The notes: generated by a model not told the origin, from the sequence alone. A stretch of 64,000 nt of DNA from Calothrix parasitica NIES-267 (GCF_002368095.1 NZ_AP018230.1:1-64000), one strand, 5' to 3'. Positions 53,901 to 62,649 are shown, numbered from the stretch's first letter. Numbers and translations are program-made.

Positions 53901-55405
53901 ATCGCTGAGACTAATTCATCTATTGGGTTAATATCAAACACTTGCAATGCACTATTAGCTTGTTGTCCTAGTTCAGTAGCTTTTTGTGCATTTGCGATTA
54001 ATTGTTGGGTATACCAAACCGCTCCTATAGCCGCCAAAATTGACACTGACAAAATACCCAAACCAATACTAGTAATGCGCTTGGATTTCTTTTGTGCATC
54101 GGTAACAATCTGCTGGGCTTTTTTCTCGGTTTCTGCTAAAGCAAATTGAATTTCTCGTTTATCTAATTCCTGACTAGCAGCTAAAAACTGATAATCCACA
54201 TTACCTAAGCTTTTATCCTTAGACCAAGCTAAAGCATCCTGCAAAGCTTTTCCCCGCAATAGGCGTGATTCATCTTTCCCATCTGCTGCCAACCAAGCCA
54301 TTAAAGCTTGGGAATAGGGACGCTGTTGAGCTAGTTCGTTCTCTACCCAATCAGCATCAAATATTTCTTGGTAAATGCGGTTGCGTACCACTAAAGTATC
54401 ATCGGAGCGTCGCACTACCCCCGATAACTTGAGGTGTGACTTAGTAATCGACTGTTCTTCATCAACAACGGAACGCTTACCCAAGCGAATCTCTTGAAAA
54501 ACAGTTAACACCTCATTCTGATTTGGAGCGCGTTTGGTGAGCATATCCCTAACAAACTGCAAGTTATTATCTTGCTGGCTCATTGCCCCAAAGAAGGTAC
54601 TGCTAACTACCTGAAAAACTGCTGTATCCGACCAATTATCTTTACCTTGCTCGCTAATAACACTACAAAGACGCTGGGTTAAATATGGATGTCCACCAGT
54701 CCAGTACAACACCCACCCCAATAACTGTTTTGCTCGCTCCCCTGGCACTCCCAATCCCTCTGCTAGAGGCATTGCTTCTGAGACACTAAAATCCGTTAAA
54801 TCTAACCGTTGTCCAATATTAAAAGGTGTTCTTTTGGGGTCACGAATCAAATCTCCCGGTGTTGCTACCCCAATCAACACAAAAGAAAGCCGCTTAAATT
54901 TAGTATTCTGGGCACGAGTTACATATAAATATCGAATAGCTGCAAAAAAATCATCCGTAAAATCCAAACTTAGAGTAGTATCAATTTCATCTACAAAAAT
55001 TACTACAGGTGAAGTCACCTCAACCAACAAAACCTCTTGAAAAAATTTGGTCAACCGTTGTGTAAAACCCAGATGATTTCTTGATTGCCACCATGACACC
55101 ACATCTGTATCCAGCATCAGAGCTTCTTCAATAATGCTGAGTAACCCCAAATGCCATTGTTCCGCAGTTAACTTGACCCCCAACTGAGTCAAATCAATCA
55201 CCACCGATTGAATATCCTCATCCGCCAATCGTTCCGCAGTCCGCACCATCAAGCTGGACTTACCCATTTGCCGGGAAGTGAGGATGTATATGAAAACCCT
55301 CTGCCGACATAACTCCAGTAATTCCTCATCTGCATGGCGAGGAACATAAATACCATCACCAGCTTGAACAGTTCCTCCTACAGTGTAAATACTTGGGTTA
55401 GTCAT
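50984..55405 (-). CDS. AAA_35-type STAND ATPase with TM, 16 WD40 repeats and TPR tail
   Basis: A 1473-residue protein. The N-terminal AAA-like domain (about 1-330) has GGTVQAGDGIYVPRHADEEL, Walker A-like TSRQMGKSSLMVRTA, and VVIFVDEIDTTLSL as Walker B. A helical region follows, then a TM segment (about 448-467, ILSVSILAAIGAVWYTQQL). Sixteen WD40 repeats (about 538-1190) of the DGKRILTASDDNTARIWDSN type follow, and TPR-like helices (about 1210-1460, KFQEALKLDPSLDIK, AYNQAQKLDPQAEID) end it. The layout fits a membrane-tethered sensor. Its start overlaps the end of the CHAT-TIR-AAA gene by eight bases, so the two are translated together. Confidence 0.9.
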   Translation of the reverse strand: MTNPSIYTVGGTVQAGDGIYVPRHADEELLELCRQRVFIYILTSRQMGKSSLMVRTAERLADEDIQSVVIDLTQLGVKLTAEQWHLGLLSIIEEALMLDTDVVSWWQSRNHLGFTQRLTKFFQEVLLVEVTSPVVIFVDEIDTTLSLDFTDDFFAAIRYLYVTRAQNTKFKRLSFVLIGVATPGDLIRDPKRTPFNIGQRLDLTDFSVSEAMPLAEGLGVPGERAKQLLGWVLYWTGGHPYLTQRLCSVISEQGKDNWSDTAVFQVVSSTFFGAMSQQDNNLQFVRDMLTKRAPNQNEVLTVFQEIRLGKRSVVDEEQSITKSHLKLSGVVRRSDDTLVVRNRIYQEIFDADWVENELAQQRPYSQALMAWLAADGKDESRLLRGKALQDALAWSKDKSLGNVDYQFLAASQELDKREIQFALAETEKKAQQIVTDAQKKSKRITSIGLGILSVSILAAIGAVWYTQQLIANAQKATELGQQANSALQVFDINPIDELVSAMEAGQGLQKIVEKGRFSEHYPVTSPLRVLSEMLYDIKERNRIKSVGTAIFSPDGKRIVTASDDNTARIWDSNGKQLAVLKGHKGRSFSGWTIFSPDGKRILNASDDNTVRIWDSNGKQLAVFKGHTDRVYSAVFSPDGKRILTVSDDNTTRIWDSNGKQLAVLKGHTDRVYSAVFSPDGKRILTLSLDNTTRIWDSNGKQLAVLKGHTDWSFRGSDVFSPDGKRILTSSLDNTTRIWDSNGKQLAVLKGHKDRVFSAVFSPNGKRILTASDDNTARIWDSNGKELAVLKGHKDRSFRGRAIFSPDGKRILTASYNDAARIWDSNGKQLAVLKGHTDAFSKATFSPDSKRILTASSDNTARIWDSNGNQLAVLKGHTDRVNSAVFSPDGKRILTASFDNTVRIWDIQVKELAVIKGHVSSVNSAIFSPNGKRILTASSDRTTRIWNTQGKELAVIKGHTDRVNSAVFSPNGKRILTASFDKTARIWNTQGKELAIIKGHASYIYRAIFSGDGKRILTASDDNTARIWDSNGNQLAVLKGHTDDVYSAVFSDDSKRIFTASSDNTARIWDSSGNQLDILKGHTNDVNSVIFSGDGKRILTASDDNTARIWDSNGNQLAVLKGHTDDVNSAIFSADGKRILTASDDNTARIWDSNGNQLAVLKGHTDDVSSAIFSADGKRILTASRDRDSTIRVWRMEELDDLLARGCEWLNDYLVIHAQDLRKLKVCHTPSKLKAAAPYLMKAGEKQAIAGDVEEAVVTFKTALRWNREEKFKFDFEKKAQKFEDKGKAERLVNEGEVLAEDNDIENAVAKFQEALKLDPSLDIKPQIKAKKLAARGLISKANNLVLEKKIKATIAAYNQAQKLDPQAEIDAYAWNRLCRQGSLNESAALVMFACEKAVKLSPDSGYIRDSRGLARALTGDYKGAIDDFEAYITQTNNNEYKTQRQKLVKVLRNGKNPFTEEELKKLRSEQPQY
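51830..53800. repeat. 123-bp WD40-coding tandem repeats
   Basis: Sixteen units, mostly of 41 codons, in the AAA-WD40-TPR gene. Several are nearly identical at DNA level, others are longer variants (RSFSGW and SFRGSD insertions). Antisense frames without stops across it are shadows of the repeat. Confidence 0.88.
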
Positions 55406-57518
55406 GGAGATTATCCCGGAAGTAGTCTGCGTAAAGTTGACAGCGGGTTGTCACTGTCTTACCTAAACTGCGTACCAAACCCGCACCTCGCAATCGCCAA
55501 AATACCAATCTATCTTTGCAGGTATTATGACTAATAATTTCTCGCAGACCTTGAATCAACTCCTGTTTATTATGAAGTAATGACAAGTGATGACGCAGGT
55601 GGTCTCCAAAGGCTCCATTTTGGGCTGTAGCATTGTTAAATAAATCAACGCCAGAAATTTGACCGCTAGCAACCAAGTAAAGTGCGCGTCTCACTAAGAA
55701 GGGATGTCCACCCAGCAACACCATCAATTGCTTTTCCTCACTAGGTTTGAGAGGTGAACCATGACGGCGGTTGAGGTCGTATACTTGTTCTGAAGTAAAA
55801 TCTTCTAGTTCAATTATCTCCCCTACATTAAAGGGAGATTGAGTCAAATCTGGAATTAATTCATAAGGCTCAGTAGAAGTCACCAGTGCTAAATCGAGTT
55901 TTTTCCAGATAGGCATGGTAGCACGGCTGTTATGCCAGCTACGCAACATCCCAAAAAAATCACTGCGGAAGTCACACTCAAAGATTTTATCCACCTCATC
56001 CATTGCCAATACTAAAGGCTTACCCAATTCTTTCAAAATGTAGCGACTCATATAGCGGCTACAAGAGCGGTTATTTCCTAAGCTGAAATTCCAATAATCT
56101 TCTAATTTGTCTTCCATTTCCAGTACATCAGTTAGCCAAAAGCAGAACCGATGAAAAAACAGGTCAGCATCCTTCAAAGCTGCTTGTTCAAATAGTTGGA
56201 AATCTAGAAAAGCAAATTGTTTACCAGCTTTCACCGCTGCATTCATAGTGCGAATCAACAGCGAACTTTTACCTACTTGCCTCGCTCCTTTAATAACAAT
56301 GGTTACTCCTCTTCCTGTTTGGGCAATTGTTCGCAATGCTTTATCATCCGATGAACGTTTCACGTAAAATGGAGATTCTGTATCCATTGTTCCAGAAGGC
56401 ATTTCCAACTGCGCTGGCTGTGCCGATGATAAAGGAAGGGGTAAAGATGATGGCTCGCTGTAAGCGAGTAATTCAGCCTTGGCTTGTGCTTCACTAATAG
56501 TTAAATTTTCTCCCCTGATAGCAAGATTTAATTCTTCCAGTAACTGTGGTGTATCGCTATCATCACTCCAATATGCCCAGTTGATATGATTTAAATAGGC
56601 ACTTAGGGGATACTGGAACGGCTGACGGTATGCCAACCGCACCGGAAGAATTGCGGGATTTCCTGACTGTACTTGAGCATAGTCATGTCCCATGCGAATT
56701 TCTGTTTCCACCATCTCACTGTGGACGGAATGCTCACTCAACAAGACAATCAGAAAATCAGCTTGGCGAATTTCTGCTTCAATTAATTCAGCCCAACTTG
56801 TACCTACAAGTATTTTCTGATCGATAAAAACTTGGTGTTGTGGTGACAGCGCTTGTAAGATTTGTAACGCTACTTGCTCATCTGGTTGTACATTTCGTTT
56901 GTAGATAATGAAAATGCGTTTACCTTGTTGAGAAGGCTGAGAAATGGTAGTCTCTTTTTGATTCCTTCTGCTTTTCAATACTGGAGTCGAAGATTCTGGA
57001 ATACTTTCTAAATCAATTGATGTGCAACCAAACTCAAAGCTATCTTCAATAGTTCTACCTGCCCCCAAAGCATCATAAAACCCGACCGCAAACTTAATAG
57101 CAGCCTTATCGCCAATTGCTTTGTTCATCCCAATCACATAATCAATGTGTTGGTAAATTGCCTCTGCTTGCACCTCAGAATAACAAGCGTTAAGTACCAC
57201 ACACTCAATTTTGGGAAATAGCTTAAATAGTCTTGCCAGAGAGGCAGCACTTACCGATTGCATTTGTCCAGAGTTATTCTCTAGTGCTAAACCATCGTTA
57301 CCTGCACCATGCCCAGAAAAATGCACAATTTGCGGTTCATGATCTAACAAAGCACGACGCAAATCTTCAGTTCGCACCGCCAATTTAGAGATAATTTCAA
57401 ATTCTTCTCGACCCTTCGCACGTTCTAAACCTGCTTCAATTTCACGCACTTCCTCATCCAAGCGCAGCTTGGACGTATTTGTAGGATTGGCTGATAAAAG
57501 CAGAATTTTTTTCACCAT
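55398..57518 (-). CDS. CHAT peptidase - TIR - AAA_35 ATPase fusion
   Basis: A 706-residue protein from the ATG at 57518; an ATG nine codons upstream (57545) is also possible. Residues 1-175 form a CHAT caspase-fold peptidase (His70 in IVHFSGHG, Cys112 in VVLNACYS). Residues about 200-336 form a TIR domain (KRIFIIYKRNVQPDEQVALQ, VFIDQKILVGTSWAELI, ADFLIVLLSEHSVHSEMVET, with conserved acidic residues near 271-273 at the NADase position). About 385-706 form an AAA_35 STAND ATPase: Walker A IKGARQVGKSSLLIRT, LVLAMDEVDKIF. Two different effector folds on one ATPase are unusual. The stop overlaps the next gene by eight bases. Confidence 0.9.
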   Translation of the reverse strand: MVKKILLLSANPTNTSKLRLDEEVREIEAGLERAKGREEFEIISKLAVRTEDLRRALLDHEPQIVHFSGHGAGNDGLALENNSGQMQSVSAASLARLFKLFPKIECVVLNACYSEVQAEAIYQHIDYVIGMNKAIGDKAAIKFAVGFYDALGAGRTIEDSFEFGCTSIDLESIPESSTPVLKSRRNQKETTISQPSQQGKRIFIIYKRNVQPDEQVALQILQALSPQHQVFIDQKILVGTSWAELIEAEIRQADFLIVLLSEHSVHSEMVETEIRMGHDYAQVQSGNPAILPVRLAYRQPFQYPLSAYLNHINWAYWSDDSDTPQLLEELNLAIRGENLTISEAQAKAELLAYSEPSSLPLPLSSAQPAQLEMPSGTMDTESPFYVKRSSDDKALRTIAQTGRGVTIVIKGARQVGKSSLLIRTMNAAVKAGKQFAFLDFQLFEQAALKDADLFFHRFCFWLTDVLEMEDKLEDYWNFSLGNNRSCSRYMSRYILKELGKPLVLAMDEVDKIFECDFRSDFFGMLRSWHNSRATMPIWKKLDLALVTSTEPYELIPDLTQSPFNVGEIIELEDFTSEQVYDLNRRHGSPLKPSEEKQLMVLLGGHPFLVRRALYLVASGQISGVDLFNNATAQNGAFGDHLRHHLSLLHNKQELIQGLREIISHNTCKDRLVFWRLRGAGLVRSLGKTVTTRCQLYADYFRDNLHD

Positions 57519-57545
57519 GCCGTCAAATTTGAAATCACAAAGCAA

Positions 57546-58284
57546 AAATTATATCATTTAATTACTCAAATATTTTATGTGATTTTCCGTAAATAAGTCA
57601 GTCTGCAAGAAAACAATAATGTATTCTTTGAAACAAAGAATACTGTCCTTCTTTCAACCTCAAAACCTTGCTGCGTAAACTATCCACACTATTGAAGGAA
57701 GCTACAGGGTTTTCAAGGATTCAAACGAGTGGTATCGATTTAGCTAACAATACACAATGAAGGCATCCTTTATAATATCAATAATTATACACAGTATTTG
57801 AATATCCTAACGAGTAACCTAAACCGTTGCTGTATTGTCACGGCGAACAGCATCACCCAGAGAAAGCACTACAAAAACTCGTCACCTTCTTTGCACGCAA
57901 TTCTCCCCGATTGCAACGTCTTTCTCTATAAATACTCGAAAACTCCTGAGTATTTTATATACTTTTATACATATCATGTAGTTTTTAGTGTTACAGCTTT
58001 ACCTTAATTTTGGCTTAAATAAAAGTCGGCTGCCTCAAGGGACTATAAGATATAACACTACTGGCAATATTAGATTTGGAACAGAAGCTTGATTGATAAC
58101 AGTCGCGATAACCAAGCGTTATCTTAACTACAAAGTCTACATGATATTCTCAGTGCAACTTTAATACCGTAAATTTTTCATTAAACTTTAGGAATTTAGT
58201 ACAAAATGTAATGTACTGATAATTACAAAAACTATACTGATGATGTAAGCTACAATAGCAACTTTGTGAATAAACAAAAAAACT
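57546..58284. other. Divergent intergenic region with palindrome
   Basis: Seven hundred bases between the CHAT-TIR-AAA operon and the 58285 gene. It holds the palindrome at 57621-57643. A -10-like TACAAT at 58251 lies just before the 58285 gene, without a clear -35. No supported ORF. Confidence 0.5.
57621..57643. promoter_or_regulatory. Perfect 10-bp inverted repeat upstream of CHAT-TIR operon
   Basis: GTATTCTTTG (57621-57630) pairs with CAAAGAATAC (57634-57643) across AAA. It lies about 100 bases upstream of the operon start and could be an operator or the stem of a leader hairpin. No T-run follows. Confidence 0.55.
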
Positions 58285-58668
58285 ATGGACCCTATCACTA
58301 CAGCTATTGTGGCTGCTGTTGTTTCTGAAGTGAGCAAAGCTGTTATTAGTAACAGTTATGAAGTTCTCAAAGCTGCTTTAAAGAAAAAATGTGGTTCGGA
58401 AAGTGATTTAGTTAGTGCTGTCAATCAACTTGAAAAGAAGCCAGATTCTGATGCTCGCAAAGCTATGCTGCAAGAAGAAGTTGAAGCAGCTAAGGTCAAT
58501 GATGACCCAGAGATACTTCAATTAGCTCAAGATTTACTTGATAAGCTCAAAGATGAACCTGGCGGACAACAGATAATCAATCAAACTCAAACTAACACGG
58601 CGAGTGGAAATAATGTTGGTGGAGATTTTACGTTTGCACCCGTTCAAGAAGGTACAAAAAAAGCCTAA
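58285..58668 (+). CDS. Small helical protein with C-terminal GGDxxFAP amyloid-like motif
   Basis: A 127-residue protein. The first 95 residues are helical (AIVAAVVSEVSKAVISNSYE, LQLAQDLLDKLKDEPG), with a hydrophobic N-terminal helix that could act on membranes. The tail is polar and glutamine/asparagine-rich and contains NNVGGDFTFAP (about 109-119), which matches TVGGDLIFAP at residues 21-30 of the neighbouring STAND protein. Shared motifs of this kind, on an effector or adaptor and on the STAND N-terminus, are known from amyloid-signalling NLR pairs. The gene ends 17 bases before the STAND gene on the same strand. Confidence 0.75.
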   Translation: MDPITTAIVAAVVSEVSKAVISNSYEVLKAALKKKCGSESDLVSAVNQLEKKPDSDARKAMLQEEVEAAKVNDDPEILQLAQDLLDKLKDEPGGQQIINQTQTNTASGNNVGGDFTFAPVQEGTKKA

Positions 58669-58685
58669 GCAACAATTGATTAAAC

Positions 58686-61600
58686 ATGAGCCATCCAAGT
58701 CCTGAGCATAAATCTCAGAAGCAAGACAACCTTGTTAAGGACGCTACTGTTGGTGGCGACCTTATTTTTGCACCTCAGCAGATTGACACATACATAGAGA
58801 CTCAGATAGTAGAGATTTCGGTTGATAAGATTACTCAACAACCACTAATTAAGATTTCTCCTTATAAAGGACTTAAAAGGTTTAATTTGGGAGATAGAGA
58901 ATACTTTTTCGGTCGTGATACGCTCATTTCTAAATTATTCAATGCAGTCATTAAAAGTAACTTTAGTTTGGTTTTAGGTGCTTCTGGCAGCGGTAAGTCA
59001 TCAGTAGTTCGTGCTGGTTTAATTCCTGAACTGAAGAAGTCCTTAGAATCACAAAAATTTTATGATTTTATTTTTACACCAAATCAAGACCCGTTTGAGT
59101 CTTTATATCGCTGTTTACTCAGTGAAGAAAAGGATTATCGCTTCAGTGAATCAGATGTTGATTTTGTTAGAGAAGGAAAGCCTAATACACTGCCTCAATT
59201 GATTAGTAAATTGAAGAAAAATGAGGAACGGTGGTTTATATTTATTGACCAATTTGAACAATTATTTATTAATACTAATCTAGAAAAAAGAAATAATTTT
59301 ATTCAAGGAATCGTCCAGGTTGCAAAAAAAGGAGATAGTCATATCAGAATTGTGTTAGCAATGCGTTCTGACTTCTTAGAGCAGTTTAGTTTCTACCCAA
59401 CTTTAGGTGCAATCGCCAATAAAAAAAATATACATCTGGTTACTGAAATGTATCCTGATGAACTACGACAAGCGATTGAGCAGCCAGCAGCCAAAAATGG
59501 AGTGGTATTTGAAAAAGGTCTGGTTGAACAAATTATTAAAGAAGTGGAAGGACAAAAAGGTTATCTTCCTTTACTACAATACACTTTAGATTTGCTCTGG
59601 GAAAAGGAGTGTACAACTAAGGCTAATGATGGTTATTTCCATATTGAAGACCGCATTTTAAATAAGGTAAATTATGCAGCGTTAGGGGGAGTAAGGGGTG
59701 CGCTACAAAAGCGGGTTAATGAAATATACACAGATATATGCGAAAAGAATAAAGATGGGGAATTAGTTACCAAACAGATATTTTTGAAATTGGTAAATAT
59801 TGTTGAATCGGAATCGGGAAGTAGAGCAGTAAGTAGACGAGCTTATCATAATGAGTTTGTTGGTGAAGCAGTAGAAAGTAACCTTAAGAGGTTTATTGAT
59901 GAGAATTTACTGGTAAGTAATTATGAGTATTCAAGTGAAGATAAATTGTCTATTGGAACCACTACAAAATTAATACAAAACGCAACAATTGAAATAGCCC
60001 ATGAGATTTTACTCTCGTCTTGGGATAAATTAAAACGCTGGCTGGAAGAAGAAAAAGAAGCGATTATATTAAAAAATTGGTTGGTTGGTGAAACAAGAAG
60101 ATGGTTAGAAGTTCGAGCAGAAAATAAATCTAAGGCATCGGAAGAGTTTTTAAAGGGGTCAAGATTAGACCAGATAGTAGAATTTCGAGATAAAAATGCT
60201 TTTGAAAAAGTTGGTGGCTTAGTTGAGCAAGAAAATGAATTTATTGATACCAGTGTTGAATGGCGCGATCAACAGTATACACAGCGGCAACGTACAAAGT
60301 TATTTACTATCTCGGGCTTGACTGTAGTTACAGTCATATCCTTACTTGTTGCTGGTGTTTCATGGTGGAATTTGGATGCAAAAGAAAAAAATGACGATTT
60401 AATTACCCACAACAGTAAAGTTAGAGCATTGTGGTCAAATAATCCTAGTAAAATACTAGCCCTAAAAGAAAGTATTAAAGTCGGAAAAGAACTTAGAAAA
60501 GAGAGCAAGGCAACACCAGAAACGCGGATGCGGGTAGTAACCTCGTTGAGGGAGATAGTTTATAGCATTAAACAACGCAACAGTTTAGAAAAGCATGGCT
60601 CTGCGGTTAATAGCGTGGCATTTAGCCCCGAAGGGAACACCATCGCTACTGCTAGTGACGATAACACGGTGAAATTGTGGAATTTGCAGGGAGAGGAGAT
60701 TAAAACCCTCACTGGTCATAACTCTGCGGTCAATAGCGTGGCATTTAGCCCCGACGGCAACACCATCGCTACTGCTAGTGACGATAACACGGTGAAATTG
60801 TGGAATTTTCAGGGAGAGGAGATTAAAACCCTCACTGGTCATGACTCGGAGGTCTATAGCGTGGCATTTAGCCCTGACGGCAACACCATCGCGACTGCAA
60901 GTCTCGACAAGACAGTGAAGTTGTGGAATTTGCAGGGGCAAGTGATTCAAACCCTAGGGCATCGCGATTCAGTCAATAACGTGGCATTTAGCCCCGACGG
61001 CAACACCATCGCTACTTCTAGTTTGAACAATACCGTGAAGTTGTGGAATTTGCAGGGGCAGGTGATTCAAACCCTTACTGGTCATGGCTCTTGGGTCTAT
61101 AGCGTGGCATTTAGCCCCGACGGCAACACCATCGCTACTGCTAGTTGGGACAAGACCGTGAAGTTGTGGAATTTGCAGGGGCAGGAGATTAAAACCCTTA
61201 CTGGGCATGGCGATAAGGTCAGTAGCGTGGCATTTAGCCCCGACGGCAACACCATCGCTACTGGTAGTTCCGACAACACGGTGAAATTGTGGAATTTCCA
61301 GGGAGAGGAGATTAGAACCCTTACTGGACATGGCTCTTCGGTCAGTAGCGTGGCATTTAGCCCCGATGGCAAAACCATCGCTACTGCTAGTTCCGACAAG
61401 ACGGTGAAATTGTTGAATTTCCAGGGAGAGGAGATTAAAACCCTCACTGGCCATGACTCGGAGGTCTATAGCGTGGCATTTAGCCCCGACGGCAACACCA
61501 TCGCTACTGCTAGTAGGGACAAGATGGTGAAATTGTGGAATTTCCAGGGAGAGGAGATTAAAACCCTCACTGGTCATGGCGATTGGGTCTATAGCGTGGC

Positions 61601-62393
61601 ATTTAGCCCCGACGGCAACACCATCGCTACTGCTAGTGACGACGACACGGTGAAATTGTGGAATTTCCAGGGAGAGGAGATTAAAACCCTCACTGGCCAT
61701 GACTCGGAGGTCAATAGCGTGGCATTTAGCCCCGACGGCAACACCATCGCCACTGCTAGTGACGACGACACGGTGAAATTGTGGAATTTCCAGGGAGAGG
61801 AGATTAAAACCCTCACTGGTCATGGCTCTGCGGTTAATAGCGTGGCATTTAGCCCCGACGGCAACACCATCGCTACTGCTAGTGACGACGACACGGTGAA
61901 ATTGTGGAATTTCCAGGGAGAGGAGATCAAAACCCTCACTGGCCATGACTCGGAGGTCTATAGCGTGGCATTTAGCCCCGACGGCAACACTATCGCTACT
62001 GCTAGTAGGGACAAGACGGTGAAATTGTGGAATTTCCAGGGAGAGGAGATCAAAACCCTCACTGGCCATGACTTGGAGGTCCATAGCGTGGCATTTAGCC
62101 CTGACGGCAACACCATCGCTACTGCAAGTTTCGACAAGACGGTGAAGTTGTGGAATTTCCAGGGAGAGGAGATTAAAACCCTCACTGGACATGGCGATTG
62201 GGTCTATAGCGTGGTATTTAGCCCCGACGGCAACACTATCGCTACTGCTAGTGACGACAACACCGTGAAATTGTGGAATTTTGATTTGGATGATCTACTG
62301 GTGCGGGGTTGTAATTGGGCGCGGGATTATCTCAAATATAATGCTCCAGCAGAGGACAGGAACTTATGTGATGGCATTGATAGTGGGAAATGA
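58686..62393 (+). CDS. nSTAND1 ATPase with TM and 14 WD40 repeats
   Basis: A 1235-residue protein. The N-terminal tail carries TVGGDLIFAP (21-30). The nSTAND1 domain starts at ISPYKGLKRF, with Walker A LGASGSGKSSVVRAG (97-111), WFIFIDQFEQLF as Walker B, VLAMRSDFLEQF and a winged-helix end (TIEIAHEILLSSWDKLKRWL). A TM segment (about 539-561, SGLTVVTVISLLVAGVSWW) separates it from 14 WD40 repeats (about 635-1210), enough for two seven-bladed propellers, and a short C-terminal LDDLLVRGCNWARDYL. Blade 4 lacks one codon (QTLGHRD). Known homologous layouts are common in cyanobacteria. The partner gene upstream shares the N-terminal motif. Confidence 0.92.
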   Translation: MSHPSPEHKSQKQDNLVKDATVGGDLIFAPQQIDTYIETQIVEISVDKITQQPLIKISPYKGLKRFNLGDREYFFGRDTLISKLFNAVIKSNFSLVLGASGSGKSSVVRAGLIPELKKSLESQKFYDFIFTPNQDPFESLYRCLLSEEKDYRFSESDVDFVREGKPNTLPQLISKLKKNEERWFIFIDQFEQLFINTNLEKRNNFIQGIVQVAKKGDSHIRIVLAMRSDFLEQFSFYPTLGAIANKKNIHLVTEMYPDELRQAIEQPAAKNGVVFEKGLVEQIIKEVEGQKGYLPLLQYTLDLLWEKECTTKANDGYFHIEDRILNKVNYAALGGVRGALQKRVNEIYTDICEKNKDGELVTKQIFLKLVNIVESESGSRAVSRRAYHNEFVGEAVESNLKRFIDENLLVSNYEYSSEDKLSIGTTTKLIQNATIEIAHEILLSSWDKLKRWLEEEKEAIILKNWLVGETRRWLEVRAENKSKASEEFLKGSRLDQIVEFRDKNAFEKVGGLVEQENEFIDTSVEWRDQQYTQRQRTKLFTISGLTVVTVISLLVAGVSWWNLDAKEKNDDLITHNSKVRALWSNNPSKILALKESIKVGKELRKESKATPETRMRVVTSLREIVYSIKQRNSLEKHGSAVNSVAFSPEGNTIATASDDNTVKLWNLQGEEIKTLTGHNSAVNSVAFSPDGNTIATASDDNTVKLWNFQGEEIKTLTGHDSEVYSVAFSPDGNTIATASLDKTVKLWNLQGQVIQTLGHRDSVNNVAFSPDGNTIATSSLNNTVKLWNLQGQVIQTLTGHGSWVYSVAFSPDGNTIATASWDKTVKLWNLQGQEIKTLTGHGDKVSSVAFSPDGNTIATGSSDNTVKLWNFQGEEIRTLTGHGSSVSSVAFSPDGKTIATASSDKTVKLLNFQGEEIKTLTGHDSEVYSVAFSPDGNTIATASRDKMVKLWNFQGEEIKTLTGHGDWVYSVAFSPDGNTIATASDDDTVKLWNFQGEEIKTLTGHDSEVNSVAFSPDGNTIATASDDDTVKLWNFQGEEIKTLTGHGSAVNSVAFSPDGNTIATASDDDTVKLWNFQGEEIKTLTGHDSEVYSVAFSPDGNTIATASRDKTVKLWNFQGEEIKTLTGHDLEVHSVAFSPDGNTIATASFDKTVKLWNFQGEEIKTLTGHGDWVYSVVFSPDGNTIATASDDNTVKLWNFDLDDLLVRGCNWARDYLKYNAPAEDRNLCDGIDSGK
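60594..62316. repeat. 14 nearly identical 123-bp WD40 units
   Basis: The period is 123 bases; the block GTGGCATTTAGCCC recurs at 60615, 60738 and so on. Most units differ at only a few positions, concentrated at the codons between VxSVAF and the start of the blade and at the ATASxDxT positions. The uniformity implies recent homogenisation or expansion, with variation focused on the propeller surface. Confidence 0.95.
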
Positions 62394-62649
62394 AGCTTGG
62401 GAGGATGTTGAATTTTTAAAGTACAAATAGTTGCAGAGTTTGAGCTTGATACATAAAACTTAACTAAATAATTACAAAGTAAGCAGTAGGTAAGAAACGA
62501 CTTCTTACTGATGCAACAGAAGCTTTGATGTGTAGGCTTTTCGCTCACCATCACCAGCTTCCCCGGTTATACAGCATCCCTTCAATAGTTTTTTTGGTGC
62601 AGTAGTGGGAAGATAGCGCCCGCTCCGAGCGCTATGATGATATTTACTT
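62394..62649. other. Gap between STAND gene and FinO-like gene
   Basis: Convergent genes flank it. No strong terminator or ORF was seen. Confidence 0.35.

Noticed and set aside
57798-58007. 69-codon frame upstream of the small helical protein
   Set aside because: Random composition; lies in a non-coding gap.
60969-62192. Long stop-free minus-strand frames across the WD40 region
   Set aside because: They come from repeated coding DNA read on the wrong strand; composition repeats with the same period and shows no protein character.
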